Shown piece by piece: positions 1 to 8,208 of a stretch of DNA of 64,000 nucleotides. The stretch is taken from assembly GCA_963736445.1 (NCBI GenBank), contig CAVTOY010000012.1, positions 62,001-126,000 on the forward strand, in the 5' to 3' direction. The notes under the pieces are model-generated. The model ran no database searches. It saw only the letters and a program-made list of their open reading frames with translations, and was not told where the DNA came from. The position numbers and the translations under genes were made by a program. How positions within the stretch are numbered: the stretch's first letter is position 1; every line of letters starts with the position of its first letter. This DNA is from Thiosocius sp963736445 (GTDB lineage: Bacteria > Pseudomonadota > Gammaproteobacteria > Chromatiales > Chromatiaceae).

Positions 1-131
1 AGCACTCGTTCACGAACCCCTATGCAGACGGCTACGGGATGGAGGGCCTGGCCTATCAGGAGGCGGCCGACCAGCGATCCTGGCTCAGATCGCTGGCGTT
101 TCTGGAAGACATCTTCGAGCAGGAGCCCTGA
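1..131 (+). CDS. Dienelactone hydrolase family protein, C-terminal fragment
   Basis: Only the last 42 codons are present; the frame begins at base 3 and stops with TGA at 129-131. The fragment starts HSFTNPYADGYGMEGLAY and ends in an acidic helix (LAFLEDIFEQEP). The His-x-Phe-Thr-Asn-Pro motif followed by a GM-GLAY segment is characteristic of the C-terminus of dienelactone hydrolase-like alpha/beta hydrolases, where this His completes the Cys/Ser-Asp-His triad. Substrate cannot be inferred. The identification rests on a short but distinctive motif, and the body of the gene lies outside the window. Confidence 0.7.
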   Translation, partial: HSFTNPYADGYGMEGLAYQEAADQRSWLRSLAFLEDIFEQEP

Positions 132-480
132 TCCAAGGCAATCAGCGGCTGCACCGTTTGGGTGCGCCACTGAAGGAAGCGCCTCAATTTGGGGTGCCGC
201 CAGTTTCCGGGGGAGTTGGGTTGGGGCAGGGTGACTCATCGATGTCCCGATGGTGTCAGCGATTGCTGCGACCGAAGCAAAAATGCTCTGGCGCAAACGC
301 CGACGCTGAGAATAATGCTGCAAACCCAGCTACGCCGGTCCGCCTTCGTGCAATATGCGGGCTAGGTATAAGTCTTGCATAGTGCGCAAGGGCAGCCGAT
401 TCGCCGGTGCCATCCGCCCCACTGAACTATGACGGTGATATCGAACCGGGCGCGAAAACGATACCTGCCAGGTGTTTTGA
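132..480. other. Intergenic region upstream of the glutaminase gene
   Basis: No convincing gene lies in these 349 bases; the short open frames here lack family resemblance and ribosome binding sites. A possible -10 box TATAAG is at 367-372, with only a poor -35 (TTCGTG, 345-350) sixteen bases upstream. A small inverted repeat (CTTGC...GCAAG) surrounds bases 374-390. The glutaminase promoter is presumably in this stretch, but I cannot place it with confidence. Confidence 0.4.
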
Positions 481-2316
481 ATGAACACGCAAGCCCTTAA
501 GCTCTCTCCGGTCCAGCAATACCTCGAACAACTGCACGACGAGCTGCTCGAGATGACGGGTGGCGAGGTCGCCAGCTATATCCCCGAATTGACCCATGCC
601 GATCCCGCCTGGCTGGGCATCGCCATCGTGACCGTCGACGGCCATGTCTACCAGGTCGGGGACTCCCGCCAGAACTTCACCATCCAGTCGATCTCCAAGG
701 CCATCAGCTACGGGTTGGCGCTCGAGGATCGCGGTCTCGAGCACGTGGTGTCCAAGGTCGGCGTCGAGCCGTCGGGTGAGGCCTTCAATTCCATCAGTCT
801 GGAATCGGAGACCGGGCGGCCGCTGAATCCGATGATCAATGCCGGGGCGATCGCCACCACGGGCATGGTGGAGGAGAAGCACGGCGTCGATCAGATGTCG
901 CGGATCCTGCAGACCTTCTCCCGATTCACCGGCCGTCCGTTGCAGATTGACGAAAAGGTGTATCGCTCGGAGAGCGAGTCCGGGCACCGCAACCGCGCCA
1001 TCGCCCATCTGCTGTATGGGCATGGCATTGTCGATCGGACACCCGAAGACGTGCTCGATCTCTACTTTCGTCAGTGTTCGATCCTGGTGACGGCGCGCGA
1101 TTTGGCCATGATGGGGGCCTGCCTGGCCAACAATGGCGTGAACCCGGTGACCGGCGTCGTCGCACTGCAGTCGCGCTATGTCGAGAAGGTGTTGAGCGTG
1201 ATGAGCACCTGCGGCATGTATGACTACTCGGGTGGTTGGATCTTCAACGTCGGCATGCCGGCCAAGAGTGGCGTGGGCGGCGGGATCATGGCGGTGCTGC
1301 CTGGTCAGTTCGGGCTCGGCGTGTTCTCGCCCGCGCTCGACGAGAAGGGTAACAGCGTGCGTGGTATCGAGGCCTGCAAGCGTCTGTCGAACGATTTCAG
1401 TCTGCACCTGTTCAACGTGGCGCGCTCGACCTCCGCGTCGATCGTGCGCAAGGTCTATGACAGCGCAAAGTTTGCGTCACGCCGGCGTCGCAGTGCGGCC
1501 GAACTCGAGCTGCTGGCGACCCAGGGTCGGCACGTGCGGATCTACGAGCTGCAGGGCGAGCTGCTGTTCGGCAACACCGAGTCGGTGACGCTCGACATGC
1601 TGACGGCGTTTGCCGACGCCGACTACGTCGTGGTGGATCTGAAGCGCGTAATTGCGGCAGACCGGGCATCGATCCTGTTGTTGAGCGAACTCTGCGTGCG
1701 CGCCGAGTATGCGGGAAAGTCGCTGTTCTTCACCCATGGTAGTCACCTGTATCGGGTCAGGAAGCATCTGCAGACCTTGGCCGAGGCCAGGCAGCAGCCG
1801 GATTGGCTGCATTTCGAAGACACCGATCATGCAGTCGAGTGGTGTGAGAATCGCTTGCTGGCGGGTGCGCACACCGAATCGGCGACAGAACCTCCCGCCC
1901 AGGATTTGTGCGAACAATACCTCTGCATCGGGATGACGCCGCAGGAACTGGCGAGCCTCGAACAGGCCGGGCAGAAACGGGAGTTTGGCAAGGGGTCCCG
2001 CATAGTGCGCGCCGGCGATACCGCCGAGTCGCTGTATTTCATCTTGAGCGGCCAGGTGGATGTCCTGGTCGATACGGATGGGGGTCAGCAGATGCGGCTG
2101 ACCACGCTGGGGTCGGGTACGGTGTTCGGCGAAGTGGCGCTGGTCAACCAGCAGCGGCGCACCGCCGATGTGGTGGCGGCCTCGGACGCGGTCTGCCTAG
2201 AGGTCCGATTCGATGACCTGCAAGACGCCGTGCGGACCAGGATGCTGGTGAACATGGCAAGCTACTTCGCCAGCAAGATACAGCGCGATACCGAGCTGGT
2301 GCGGCACCTGGGTTAG
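481..2316 (+). CDS. glsA: Glutaminase A fused to STAS and cyclic-nucleotide-binding domains
   Basis: Hydrolyses L-glutamine to glutamate and ammonia. Residues about 10-305 form a complete serine-dependent glutaminase domain with the Ser-x-x-Lys motif at S70-K73 (QSISK) and the family signature NPMINAGAI. Bacterial GlsA is normally about 305-310 residues, so this 611-residue protein is twice the usual length. Residues about 345-460 look like a STAS domain (DLKRVIAADRASILLL corresponds to the anti-sigma-antagonist core), and residues about 470-605 are a cNMP-binding domain with an FGEVAL...RRTAD phosphate-cassette-like motif. No membrane segment is visible, so the protein should be cytosolic. 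The fusion suggests allosteric control by a nucleotide or a partner switch, which is inference. It stands alone, and its ribosome binding site is weak (CAGGTG). Confidence 0.93.
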   Translation: MNTQALKLSPVQQYLEQLHDELLEMTGGEVASYIPELTHADPAWLGIAIVTVDGHVYQVGDSRQNFTIQSISKAISYGLALEDRGLEHVVSKVGVEPSGEAFNSISLESETGRPLNPMINAGAIATTGMVEEKHGVDQMSRILQTFSRFTGRPLQIDEKVYRSESESGHRNRAIAHLLYGHGIVDRTPEDVLDLYFRQCSILVTARDLAMMGACLANNGVNPVTGVVALQSRYVEKVLSVMSTCGMYDYSGGWIFNVGMPAKSGVGGGIMAVLPGQFGLGVFSPALDEKGNSVRGIEACKRLSNDFSLHLFNVARSTSASIVRKVYDSAKFASRRRRSAAELELLATQGRHVRIYELQGELLFGNTESVTLDMLTAFADADYVVVDLKRVIAADRASILLLSELCVRAEYAGKSLFFTHGSHLYRVRKHLQTLAEARQQPDWLHFEDTDHAVEWCENRLLAGAHTESATEPPAQDLCEQYLCIGMTPQELASLEQAGQKREFGKGSRIVRAGDTAESLYFILSGQVDVLVDTDGGQQMRLTTLGSGTVFGEVALVNQQRRTADVVAASDAVCLEVRFDDLQDAVRTRMLVNMASYFASKIQRDTELVRHLG

Positions 2317-2407
2317 ACGCTACGCTTTTCTGTTAAACTGCGCTTCAAATGGCCCAATGGCGTGCTATTTCAGACCGTCATGAAACAGGGCAAGAAAGGA
2401 GATAACA

Positions 2408-2635
2408 ATGAGGGAATATTTGCGACTGTCCCGTGCGATGAGTATCGCTGCCCTAGTGTGCTGGGGCCTGCCCGCCTGGGTATCTGCGGCGCCTTCCGCA
2501 ACGATGAGTGGATGCGGCAACCCCGCCGTGAACCTGTCGGCCGCGGGCGCTTCCGCGCGTATCGCGGAGACCGCCAGGCCACCGGCGGCGCCGAAGCCGG
2601 ATAAGACCTCCGACGAGGAAGAGGACTGCGACTGA
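2408..2635 (+). CDS. Small secreted acidic peptide, unknown function
   Basis: A 75-residue product I do not recognise. It has a strong ribosome binding site (AAAGGAGATAACA just before the ATG). Residues 1-27 look like a Sec signal peptide (charged start, hydrophobic core, cleavage after VSA). The predicted mature part is about 48 residues: Ala/Pro-rich, with two cysteines (SGCGNP and EDCD) and a strongly acidic C-terminus (DEEEDCD). A clear intrinsic terminator follows at 2744-2770, so it may be its own short transcript or the end of the glsA transcript, whose stop is 91 bases upstream. The two cysteines could form a disulfide in the periplasm. No function should be assumed. Confidence 0.65.
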   Translation: MREYLRLSRAMSIAALVCWGLPAWVSAAPSATMSGCGNPAVNLSAAGASARIAETARPPAAPKPDKTSDEEEDCD

Positions 2636-2743
2636 AGGTTGCGGTCGGTTCGGCTTTGAAAATAAGAAAAAATATTAAAACAAATATTTATCAAATATTT
2701 GTCAGCTAGATTCTAGATAAAGCGTTCGCGTTTATTGGGTACC

Positions 2744-2770
2744 CCGACGGTCACCGAGACCGTCGGTTTT
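2744..2770 (+). terminator. Rho-independent terminator after the small secreted peptide gene
   Basis: A perfect 9-bp stem (CCGACGGTC / GACCGTCGG) with a five-base loop is followed directly by TTTT. It works for plus-strand transcription and lies 109 bases past the peptide stop codon. On the other strand the stem is followed by G/A bases, so it would not be a good terminator for the minus-strand methyltransferase. Confidence 0.8.
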
Positions 2771-2794
2771 GGGTGCACCGCCGCAGCGCCGTGC

Positions 2795-3511
2795 CTACTG
2801 CCTGCGGAACCGCAAATAATACTGTGTCTGCATGAAATCGATCCGCTCGCTCAGCGCGAACCCCGCCGCTGTGATTTCGGCAATGACCTTCGCCTCACCC
2901 GCACGCACATGGCCCATCACCCAGGGGCTGCTGATGCCCGGGACGCGTTTGAAGTCGATCACTATCAGCTCGCCGTCGGGCCTGAGTGCGCGATGAATAC
3001 TGCGCAGGGTGGTCTGCGGGTATTCGAAATGATGGTAGGTGTCGCTGATGAAGACCAGATCGACGCTTTCTGGTGGCAGGCGCACGTCCCGCTGGTCATT
3101 GACGACACCGACCACGTTCGTGAGCCCCTGGTCGCGTGAACGCTGGACGCTGGCATCGACGAAATTTTGTGCGATATCGACCGCATAGACCCGACCGCCC
3201 GGTGCCACCTCGCGCGCCATCAGCGCGGTAAAGAACCCGGTGCCCGCGCCGACGTCGGCGATGTCCTGCCCGCGCTGCAGCCGCAGGTGACGGATGATAT
3301 CGTCGCGCCGGTCCCAGACCTCGCGGCCGTCGCGCTCGAACACACCGCGCCACTGGGTGACATTGGGGTTTTCGTAATTGCGGTTGATGCCGGGGCTGAC
3401 GTTCTGTTCGGCGAATCCCGGCGCCGCCGACAATGCCAGCGCCAACAGCCAGACCAGGACGCGTGACAGCGAAGCCTGGCTTTTGCACCCGTATCCGGGA
3501 TGATGGCGCAT
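2795..3511 (-). CDS. Exported class I SAM-dependent methyltransferase
   Basis: Residues about 15-35 form a signal peptide (VLVWLLALALSAAPGFA, cleavage after GFA). A full Rossmann methyltransferase follows: motif I DVGAGTGFFTALMAREV (about 87-103), an acidic residue binding the ribose (VYAVDIA), and the post-motif VDLVFISDTYHHFEYP. The short RNYENPNVTQWRGVFERDGREV region precedes the fold. Methyltransferases need S-adenosylmethionine, which is cytosolic, so an exported one is puzzling; proteins of this design recur in proteobacteria, but their substrate is not known to me. The gene starts 30 bases after the stop of the CxxC mini-protein gene, on the same strand, so the two are probably cotranscribed. 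Confidence 0.82.
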   Translation of the reverse strand: MRHHPGYGCKSQASLSRVLVWLLALALSAAPGFAEQNVSPGINRNYENPNVTQWRGVFERDGREVWDRRDDIIRHLRLQRGQDIADVGAGTGFFTALMAREVAPGGRVYAVDIAQNFVDASVQRSRDQGLTNVVGVVNDQRDVRLPPESVDLVFISDTYHHFEYPQTTLRSIHRALRPDGELIVIDFKRVPGISSPWVMGHVRAGEAKVIAEITAAGFALSERIDFMQTQYYLRFRRQ

Positions 3512-3541
3512 CGCAGGATTCTTATCGGATGCCGACGACGA

Positions 3542-3748
3542 CTATTGCTCGGGCGACTTGATCCATCGCGGCCGGTCGGCACTCTTGTCGATAACCGCAT
3601 CGAGGTGTTCCTCGCGCACCAATGCGGTCACCACGTACTGATCGCGCTCATGGCCCAGATCCTCGATCTTGTACAGTCGGGCGATACAGCGACTGCACAT
3701 CAGGTCTTCGAGGTTCTGGTGGCTGATAGTAAACATCAAGGTCTTCAT
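3542..3748 (-). CDS. Small CxxC-containing hypothetical protein
   Basis: A 68-residue protein without a signal peptide, starting MKTLMFTISHQNLEDL and containing a single Cys-x-x-Cys (MCSRCIARLY) near residue 18. The cysteine pair could bind metal or be redox-active, but four ligands for a zinc ribbon are not present. An AGGA element lies a few bases upstream of the ATG. It is the first gene of a probable two-gene minus-strand unit with the exported methyltransferase. I do not recognise a named family. Confidence 0.55.
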   Translation of the reverse strand: MKTLMFTISHQNLEDLMCSRCIARLYKIEDLGHERDQYVVTALVREEHLDAVIDKSADRPRWIKSPEQ

Positions 3749-4065
3749 CGGATCCTGCTTCGCCTGTGGTAGGCGTCATGGCGTCTCATGGTGCAAAGAT
3801 AGACCGGTTCGGTGTGCGTGTGAAACGCCGGCCGCAAGAGCGGAAGGAGGTTCTGCTGAGATCTCCGCTCAAAGAGTCTCCCTCGGCTGCGTCAGCCAAG
3901 TCCTCGATGCCGTGTAGGAGAATTCCGAAAATCGCCGCGATCACCGGCTACCGGCTTGCCGTTCCGCGCGAAGTCGGCTAGCGTTCCTTTTTGGCTGACC
4001 ACGCAGGGAGACGCCTGCCGCAGGTCGCCGCATGGCATTTTCATATCATCCAGGGAAGGGAAGAT
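3749..4065. other. Divergent intergenic region between the CxxC protein and the type I exporter
   Basis: This stretch must hold divergent promoters for the minus-strand pair and the plus-strand secretion operon. A 71-codon open frame crosses it, but its composition (Arg/Lys/Pro-rich, no ribosome binding site) looks accidental. Translation of the exporter could also begin at 3991, but 4066 is preferred because of its GGGAAGGGAAGAT leader. I see no clear -10/-35 pair or operator. Confidence 0.4.
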
Positions 4066-6246
4066 ATGCCGCACAGCACGCAAAGCGGTCCGTTAGACAC
4101 GGGCCTGGCCAGTCTGGTCAACCTCGCACGCCTGCACGGGCTGGCCGCAGATACCGCGCAGCTGCGCCATCTGTTCGCAACCACCGGCAATATCCCTGAG
4201 ACCACGGCGCTGCTGCGCGCGGGTCGTTACCTGGGGCTGCGGGTAAGACTGATCGAGAGTCGCTGGCAGCGTCTGCAAGAATTGCCGCTCCCGGCCATCG
4301 CCGAACACGTCGATGGCCACTTCTTTGTGCTGGCCGGTATCCGCGACGACAAGGTCTTGATTCAAGACCCGCTTGAAAAACGGCCGCTGACGCTGCCGCG
4401 GACCATCTTCGAAGATGCCTGGTCCGGTCGGCTGATCCTGGTCACCCGCCGTGCCTCGCTGAAATCAGCCGCTGCAAGATTCGGTTTTCGCTGGTTCGTG
4501 CCGGCGATTATTCGGCATCGCAGGCTGTTCGCCGAGGTGCTGCTCGCCTCGTTCTTCCTGCAGCTGTTCGCGCTGGTCACGCCGCTGTTCTTCCAGGTGA
4601 TCATCGACAAGGTCCTGGTCCATCGGGGCCTGACGACGCTCGACGTCTTGGCCATCGGCCTACTCGCGATCTCCTTGTTCGAGATCGTGCTGGGCGGGCT
4701 GCGCAGCTATGTGTTCGCTCATACCACCAACCGCGTGGACGTGCTGCTGGGGGCCAAGCTGTTCAGCCACCTGCTGCGACTACCGCTCGCCTATTTCGAG
4801 GCGCGGCGGGTCGGCGACTCCGTGGCCCGCGTGCGCGAGCTCGAAAACATCCGCAATTTTCTGACCGGGTCGGCGCTGACCCTGGTGATCGACCTGTTGT
4901 TCACGCTGGTGTTCTTCGTCGTGCTGTATCACTACAGCCCGATGCTCACCGCAGTGGTCGCCGGCGCGATCCCCTGCTACGCGGCCCTGTCGCTCTGGAT
5001 TGCGCCGCTGCTGCGCAGACGCCTGGAGGCGAAGTTCAATCGCGGCGCCGAGAACCAGGCGTTCCTGGTGGAATCGATCAACGGCATCCAGACGCTCAAG
5101 GCCATGGCGGTGGAACCGCAGATGCAGCGGCAGTGGGAAGACCAGCTCGCCGCCTATGTCGGCGCCAGTTTCAAGGCCGCCAACCTCGGCAATATCGCCA
5201 GCCAGATCGCTGGGCTGTGCAACAAGGTCACGGTGGTTCTCATCCTGTGGATCGGTGCGACCCTGGTGATGCAGGGCGAGCTGTCGGTCGGTCAGTTGAT
5301 CGCGTTCAACATGATCGCCGCGCGAGTCAGCGGCCCCATCCTGCGCCTGGTACAACTGTGGCAGGACTTTCAGCAGGCCGGCATCTCAGTGCGGCGGCTC
5401 GGCGACATCCTGAACAGCCCGACCGAGCCCGGCTACAACCCGGGTCGGACTACACTTCCACAACTCAAGGGCGCGGTACGCCTCGACCACGTCAGTTTTC
5501 GTTATGCGCCCGAGCGGCCACAGGTGCTGCGCGACGTCACCCTAAGTGTTCGACCGGGCGAGGTGATAGGCATTGTTGGGCGATCGGGCTCCGGCAAGAG
5601 CACCCTGACCAAGCTGATCCAGCGCCTGTACGTGCCCGAGAGCGGCCGCGTGTTAATCGACGGCGTAGATCTGGCCCTGGTCGAGCCGGCCTGGCTGCGC
5701 CGCCGCGTCGGTGTGGTGCTGCAGGAGAATTTCCTTTTCAACCGCAGCGTGCGCGACAACGTGGCGCTGGCCGACCCCGGGCTGCCGATGGCGCCGGTGA
5801 TGGCGGCGGCGAAGCTGGCCGGTGCGCATGACTTCATCCTCGAACTGCCCGAGGGCTACGACACCCTGGTCGGCGAGCACGGCGCCAATCTGTCCGGCGG
5901 GCAGAGGCAGCGCATCGCCATCGCGCGGGCCCTGGTCAGCAACCCCGGCATCCTAATCCTGGACGAGGCCACCAGTGCGCTCGACTATGAGTCCGAGCGC
6001 ACGATCCAGCAGAACATGCGCGCGATCTGTCAGGATCGCACGGTATTCATCATCGCCCACCGACTGAGTGCAGTGCGCCACGCCGACCGGATCCTGGTGC
6101 TCGACCAGGGGCGCCTGGTCGAACAGGGCAGCCATGACGACCTGCTCGCGCAGCGCGGACTCTATGCTCGGCTGTATGGGCTGCAGTCGGGGATGGGGGT
6201 CAGCGACCAAGCCGCCCCCCGGCCCGCATTTGCGGCCGGTGACTGA
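4066..6246 (+). CDS. Type I secretion ABC transporter (HlyB-like, C39-like domain)
   Basis: Inner-membrane ATP-driven exporter of a type I secretion system, 726 residues from the ATG at 4066 (HlyB is 707). Domains: an N-terminal C39-like domain (about 10-130) that keeps the peptidase-fold His (DGHFFVLAGI) but has no catalytic Cys near its start, as in RTX exporters that bind rather than cleave substrate; a six-helix transmembrane domain (about 150-430); and an ABC ATPase with Walker A GRSGSGKST (about 505), signature LSGGQRQRIA (about 608), Walker B ILILDEATS (about 628) and the H-loop FIIAHRLS (about 664). It overlaps the HlyD gene by one base. The RTX protein encoded downstream is the obvious cargo. 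No TolC-like outer-membrane gene is nearby. Confidence 0.95.
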   Translation: MPHSTQSGPLDTGLASLVNLARLHGLAADTAQLRHLFATTGNIPETTALLRAGRYLGLRVRLIESRWQRLQELPLPAIAEHVDGHFFVLAGIRDDKVLIQDPLEKRPLTLPRTIFEDAWSGRLILVTRRASLKSAAARFGFRWFVPAIIRHRRLFAEVLLASFFLQLFALVTPLFFQVIIDKVLVHRGLTTLDVLAIGLLAISLFEIVLGGLRSYVFAHTTNRVDVLLGAKLFSHLLRLPLAYFEARRVGDSVARVRELENIRNFLTGSALTLVIDLLFTLVFFVVLYHYSPMLTAVVAGAIPCYAALSLWIAPLLRRRLEAKFNRGAENQAFLVESINGIQTLKAMAVEPQMQRQWEDQLAAYVGASFKAANLGNIASQIAGLCNKVTVVLILWIGATLVMQGELSVGQLIAFNMIAARVSGPILRLVQLWQDFQQAGISVRRLGDILNSPTEPGYNPGRTTLPQLKGAVRLDHVSFRYAPERPQVLRDVTLSVRPGEVIGIVGRSGSGKSTLTKLIQRLYVPESGRVLIDGVDLALVEPAWLRRRVGVVLQENFLFNRSVRDNVALADPGLPMAPVMAAAKLAGAHDFILELPEGYDTLVGEHGANLSGGQRQRIAIARALVSNPGILILDEATSALDYESERTIQQNMRAICQDRTVFIIAHRLSAVRHADRILVLDQGRLVEQGSHDDLLAQRGLYARLYGLQSGMGVSDQAAPRPAFAAGD

Positions 6247-7553
6247 TGCGGGCCAGGCGACCAGAGACGGCGTTCCTGCCGGCCGCGCTCGAGATCCAGG
6301 AGACGCCGCCGTCACCGGCCGGGCGCGCCGTGCTCTGGCTGATCCTGGCGTTCTTCGTCAGCGCCGTCGTCTGGGCGACGCTCAGCGAGATCGATATCGT
6401 AGCCGTCGCGCAGGGTCGTATCGTACCCAGCGGCCATTCCAAGACGGTGCAGCCGCTGGAGATGGGTACCGTCACCGCCATCCGCGTTGCCGAGGGCCAG
6501 CGCGTCGCGGTCGGTGACGTGCTGATCGAGCTCGACCCGCGCAGCGCCAAGGCGGATGTCGAGCGCCTGCGGCAGGAGCGCGATAGCGCACGCCGCGAGG
6601 TCGCCTGCTTCCGGCAGCTTGCCGATTGGGTGCAGCGTGAGGAACCGCCGGACTTCGAAGAACGACAGGACCAACGCGACCCGCTGCTGATCCATCGATG
6701 GCGCGAGTTTCAGGATCGTCTCGGTGTACTGGAGCGTGAGCGTGAGCGCCAGCTGGCCGAATGGCGCAGCGCGCGGGAGCAGGTGAACAAGCTGAACGCG
6801 ATCCTGCCGATCGTCAGCGGGCGCGCCGAGGATCAGAAGGGCCTGGCCAGGGACAAGCTACTGCCCGAGCAGCAGTACCTCGAGACCGAGCAGCGGCGCC
6901 TGGAGACCGTCTACGACCTGCGGATACTTCAAGGCCGGGTCGCAGAACTCGATGCCGCCGTGCGCGAACTCGATGCGCGCGTCGGCTTCAGCCGCAGTGA
7001 ATTCCATCGCCAGGTGCTCGAACGCCTCGCGGCCGCCGAACGGCAGCAGACCGTCGCCGAGCAGGAGCTGACCAAGGCCAGCACCCGGGTCAGTGCGCGG
7101 ACCCTGACCGCGCCGATCGATGGCGTCGTCCAGCAGCTGGCGGTCCATACGGTCGGCGCCGTCGTGACCACGGCCCAGGAACTGATGGTGATCGTGCCGC
7201 AGGACGGTGCATTGGAGGTCGAGGCCGTGCTCGAGAACAAGGATATCGGCTTCGTGCACATAGGGCAGACCGCCGAGATCAAGGTCGATACCTTTCCCTT
7301 CACCAAGTACGGCACTATTGCCGGCCGAATCGTCGATCTGTCGCGCGACGCCGTGGCCGATGCGCAGCGGGGCCTGGTGTACAAGATGCGGGTTTTGATG
7401 CAGCGTTCACGGATTGAGATAGACCATCGGCCCGTGCCGCTGAGCCCTGGTATGAAGGTGACCGTGGAGGCAAAGACCGGGACGCGGCGGCTGATCGAGT
7501 TTTTTCTCAGCCCACTGCTGCGCTATGCGAGCGAGAGTGTAAGGGAGCGATGA
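6246..7553 (+). CDS. HlyD family periplasmic adaptor of the type I secretion system
   Basis: Membrane fusion protein bridging the ABC exporter and an outer-membrane channel; 435 residues, near the usual HlyD/PrtE length. A short cytoplasmic tail is followed by one transmembrane helix (about 28-47: AVLWLILAFFVSAVVWATL), a lipoyl-like beta domain (GRIVPSGHSKTVQPLEMGTV), a long charged coiled coil (about 95-280), the second lipoyl half (LTAPIDGVVQQL), and a C-terminal beta-barrel with the conserved VDTFPFTKYGTI segment. The ATG overlaps the TGA of the exporter gene, so the two are translationally coupled. The outer-membrane partner must be encoded elsewhere. Confidence 0.95.
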   Translation: MRARRPETAFLPAALEIQETPPSPAGRAVLWLILAFFVSAVVWATLSEIDIVAVAQGRIVPSGHSKTVQPLEMGTVTAIRVAEGQRVAVGDVLIELDPRSAKADVERLRQERDSARREVACFRQLADWVQREEPPDFEERQDQRDPLLIHRWREFQDRLGVLERERERQLAEWRSAREQVNKLNAILPIVSGRAEDQKGLARDKLLPEQQYLETEQRRLETVYDLRILQGRVAELDAAVRELDARVGFSRSEFHRQVLERLAAAERQQTVAEQELTKASTRVSARTLTAPIDGVVQQLAVHTVGAVVTTAQELMVIVPQDGALEVEAVLENKDIGFVHIGQTAEIKVDTFPFTKYGTIAGRIVDLSRDAVADAQRGLVYKMRVLMQRSRIEIDHRPVPLSPGMKVTVEAKTGTRRLIEFFLSPLLRYASESVRER

Positions 7554-7595
7554 GCATCCGGCGAAGACGACGCCGGGTGGTTGGAGGAGTGTTGA

Positions 7596-8193
7596 ATGTT
7601 TGGATTGATCGTCCTGCTGGTGATAGCGGGCTATATCGCCGTGAGCGTACTGGTGGTCAAGGCGATCATGCGCTGGGCGCGGAGACGCGGGCGCAGTGTG
7701 ACGCGCTGGGGCTGGGGCACGGGCCTGTTGATGTACCTGCTGGTGTTCTGGGACTTCATCCCGACGGTTCTGCTGCACCGCTATCTGTGCGCGACCGAGC
7801 AGGGCTTCTGGGTCTACAAGACCGTGGAGCAGTGGCAGCAGGAGAATCCAGGGGTGGCGGAGACGCTCAGGTGGTCAGACTCGTCGAGAATATCCGTGGG
7901 CTCAGGTCCGGTCAGGGCTATGAGCTAAATCAGCGCTTTGCTTGGCACATTCTGGAGACACGCCAACCCATAGTCTCTGCTGCCCGTATTGTCCTAAGTG
8001 AATCTCAGTTGTGGATCGCGCAAATGGCAGAACTATTTGGCAAAGCACGTTCGAGTCAGCTCAGGATACGGCAATTTATCGCTTGGAGGCGAGGGTTCAT
8101 GGAAGTTTTGGTTAGCACAGCCAGACTGCAATGATTCAAGAAAAGCATTTGATCGAGTACTTTCGTCAAGGCAAAGCGCCAAGGAGTCAAGGA
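7596..8193 (+). pseudogene. Frameshifted small inner-membrane protein gene next to the T1SS
   Basis: A strong ribosome binding site (GGAGGAG) precedes the ATG at 7596. The first frame encodes about 95 good residues: an N-terminal helix (LIVLLVIAGYIAVSVLVVKA), a GWGTGLLMYLLVFWDFIPT segment and the block EQGFWVYKTVEQWQQENPGVAETL. Family-like sequence then continues in other frames: GQGYELNQRFAWHILETRQP in frame +2 (from about 7905), VDRANGRTI in frame +1 (about 7990-8033), and AKHVRVSSGYGNLSLGGEG in frame +3 (about 8040 on). Three single-base losses restore one protein. Alternatively these are sequence errors. From memory, similar uncharacterised membrane proteins occur in gammaproteobacteria; the function is unknown. 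The exact 3' end is uncertain. Confidence 0.6.
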
Positions 8194-8208
8194 ATGAACA
8201 TCGGAAGC

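Noticed and set aside
427..1407. A 326-codon minus-strand open frame with many His residues
   Set aside because: It is the complement of the glutaminase gene, a usual shadow in G+C-rich coding DNA; no ribosome binding site or family pattern, while the plus-strand frame is a recognised enzyme.
7550..8134. A 194-codon plus-strand frame overlapping the small membrane-protein gene
   Set aside because: Only its later half (GQGYELNQRFAWHI) looks like real protein, and it continues the small membrane-protein gene after a frameshift; its first half is the out-of-frame shadow of that gene.
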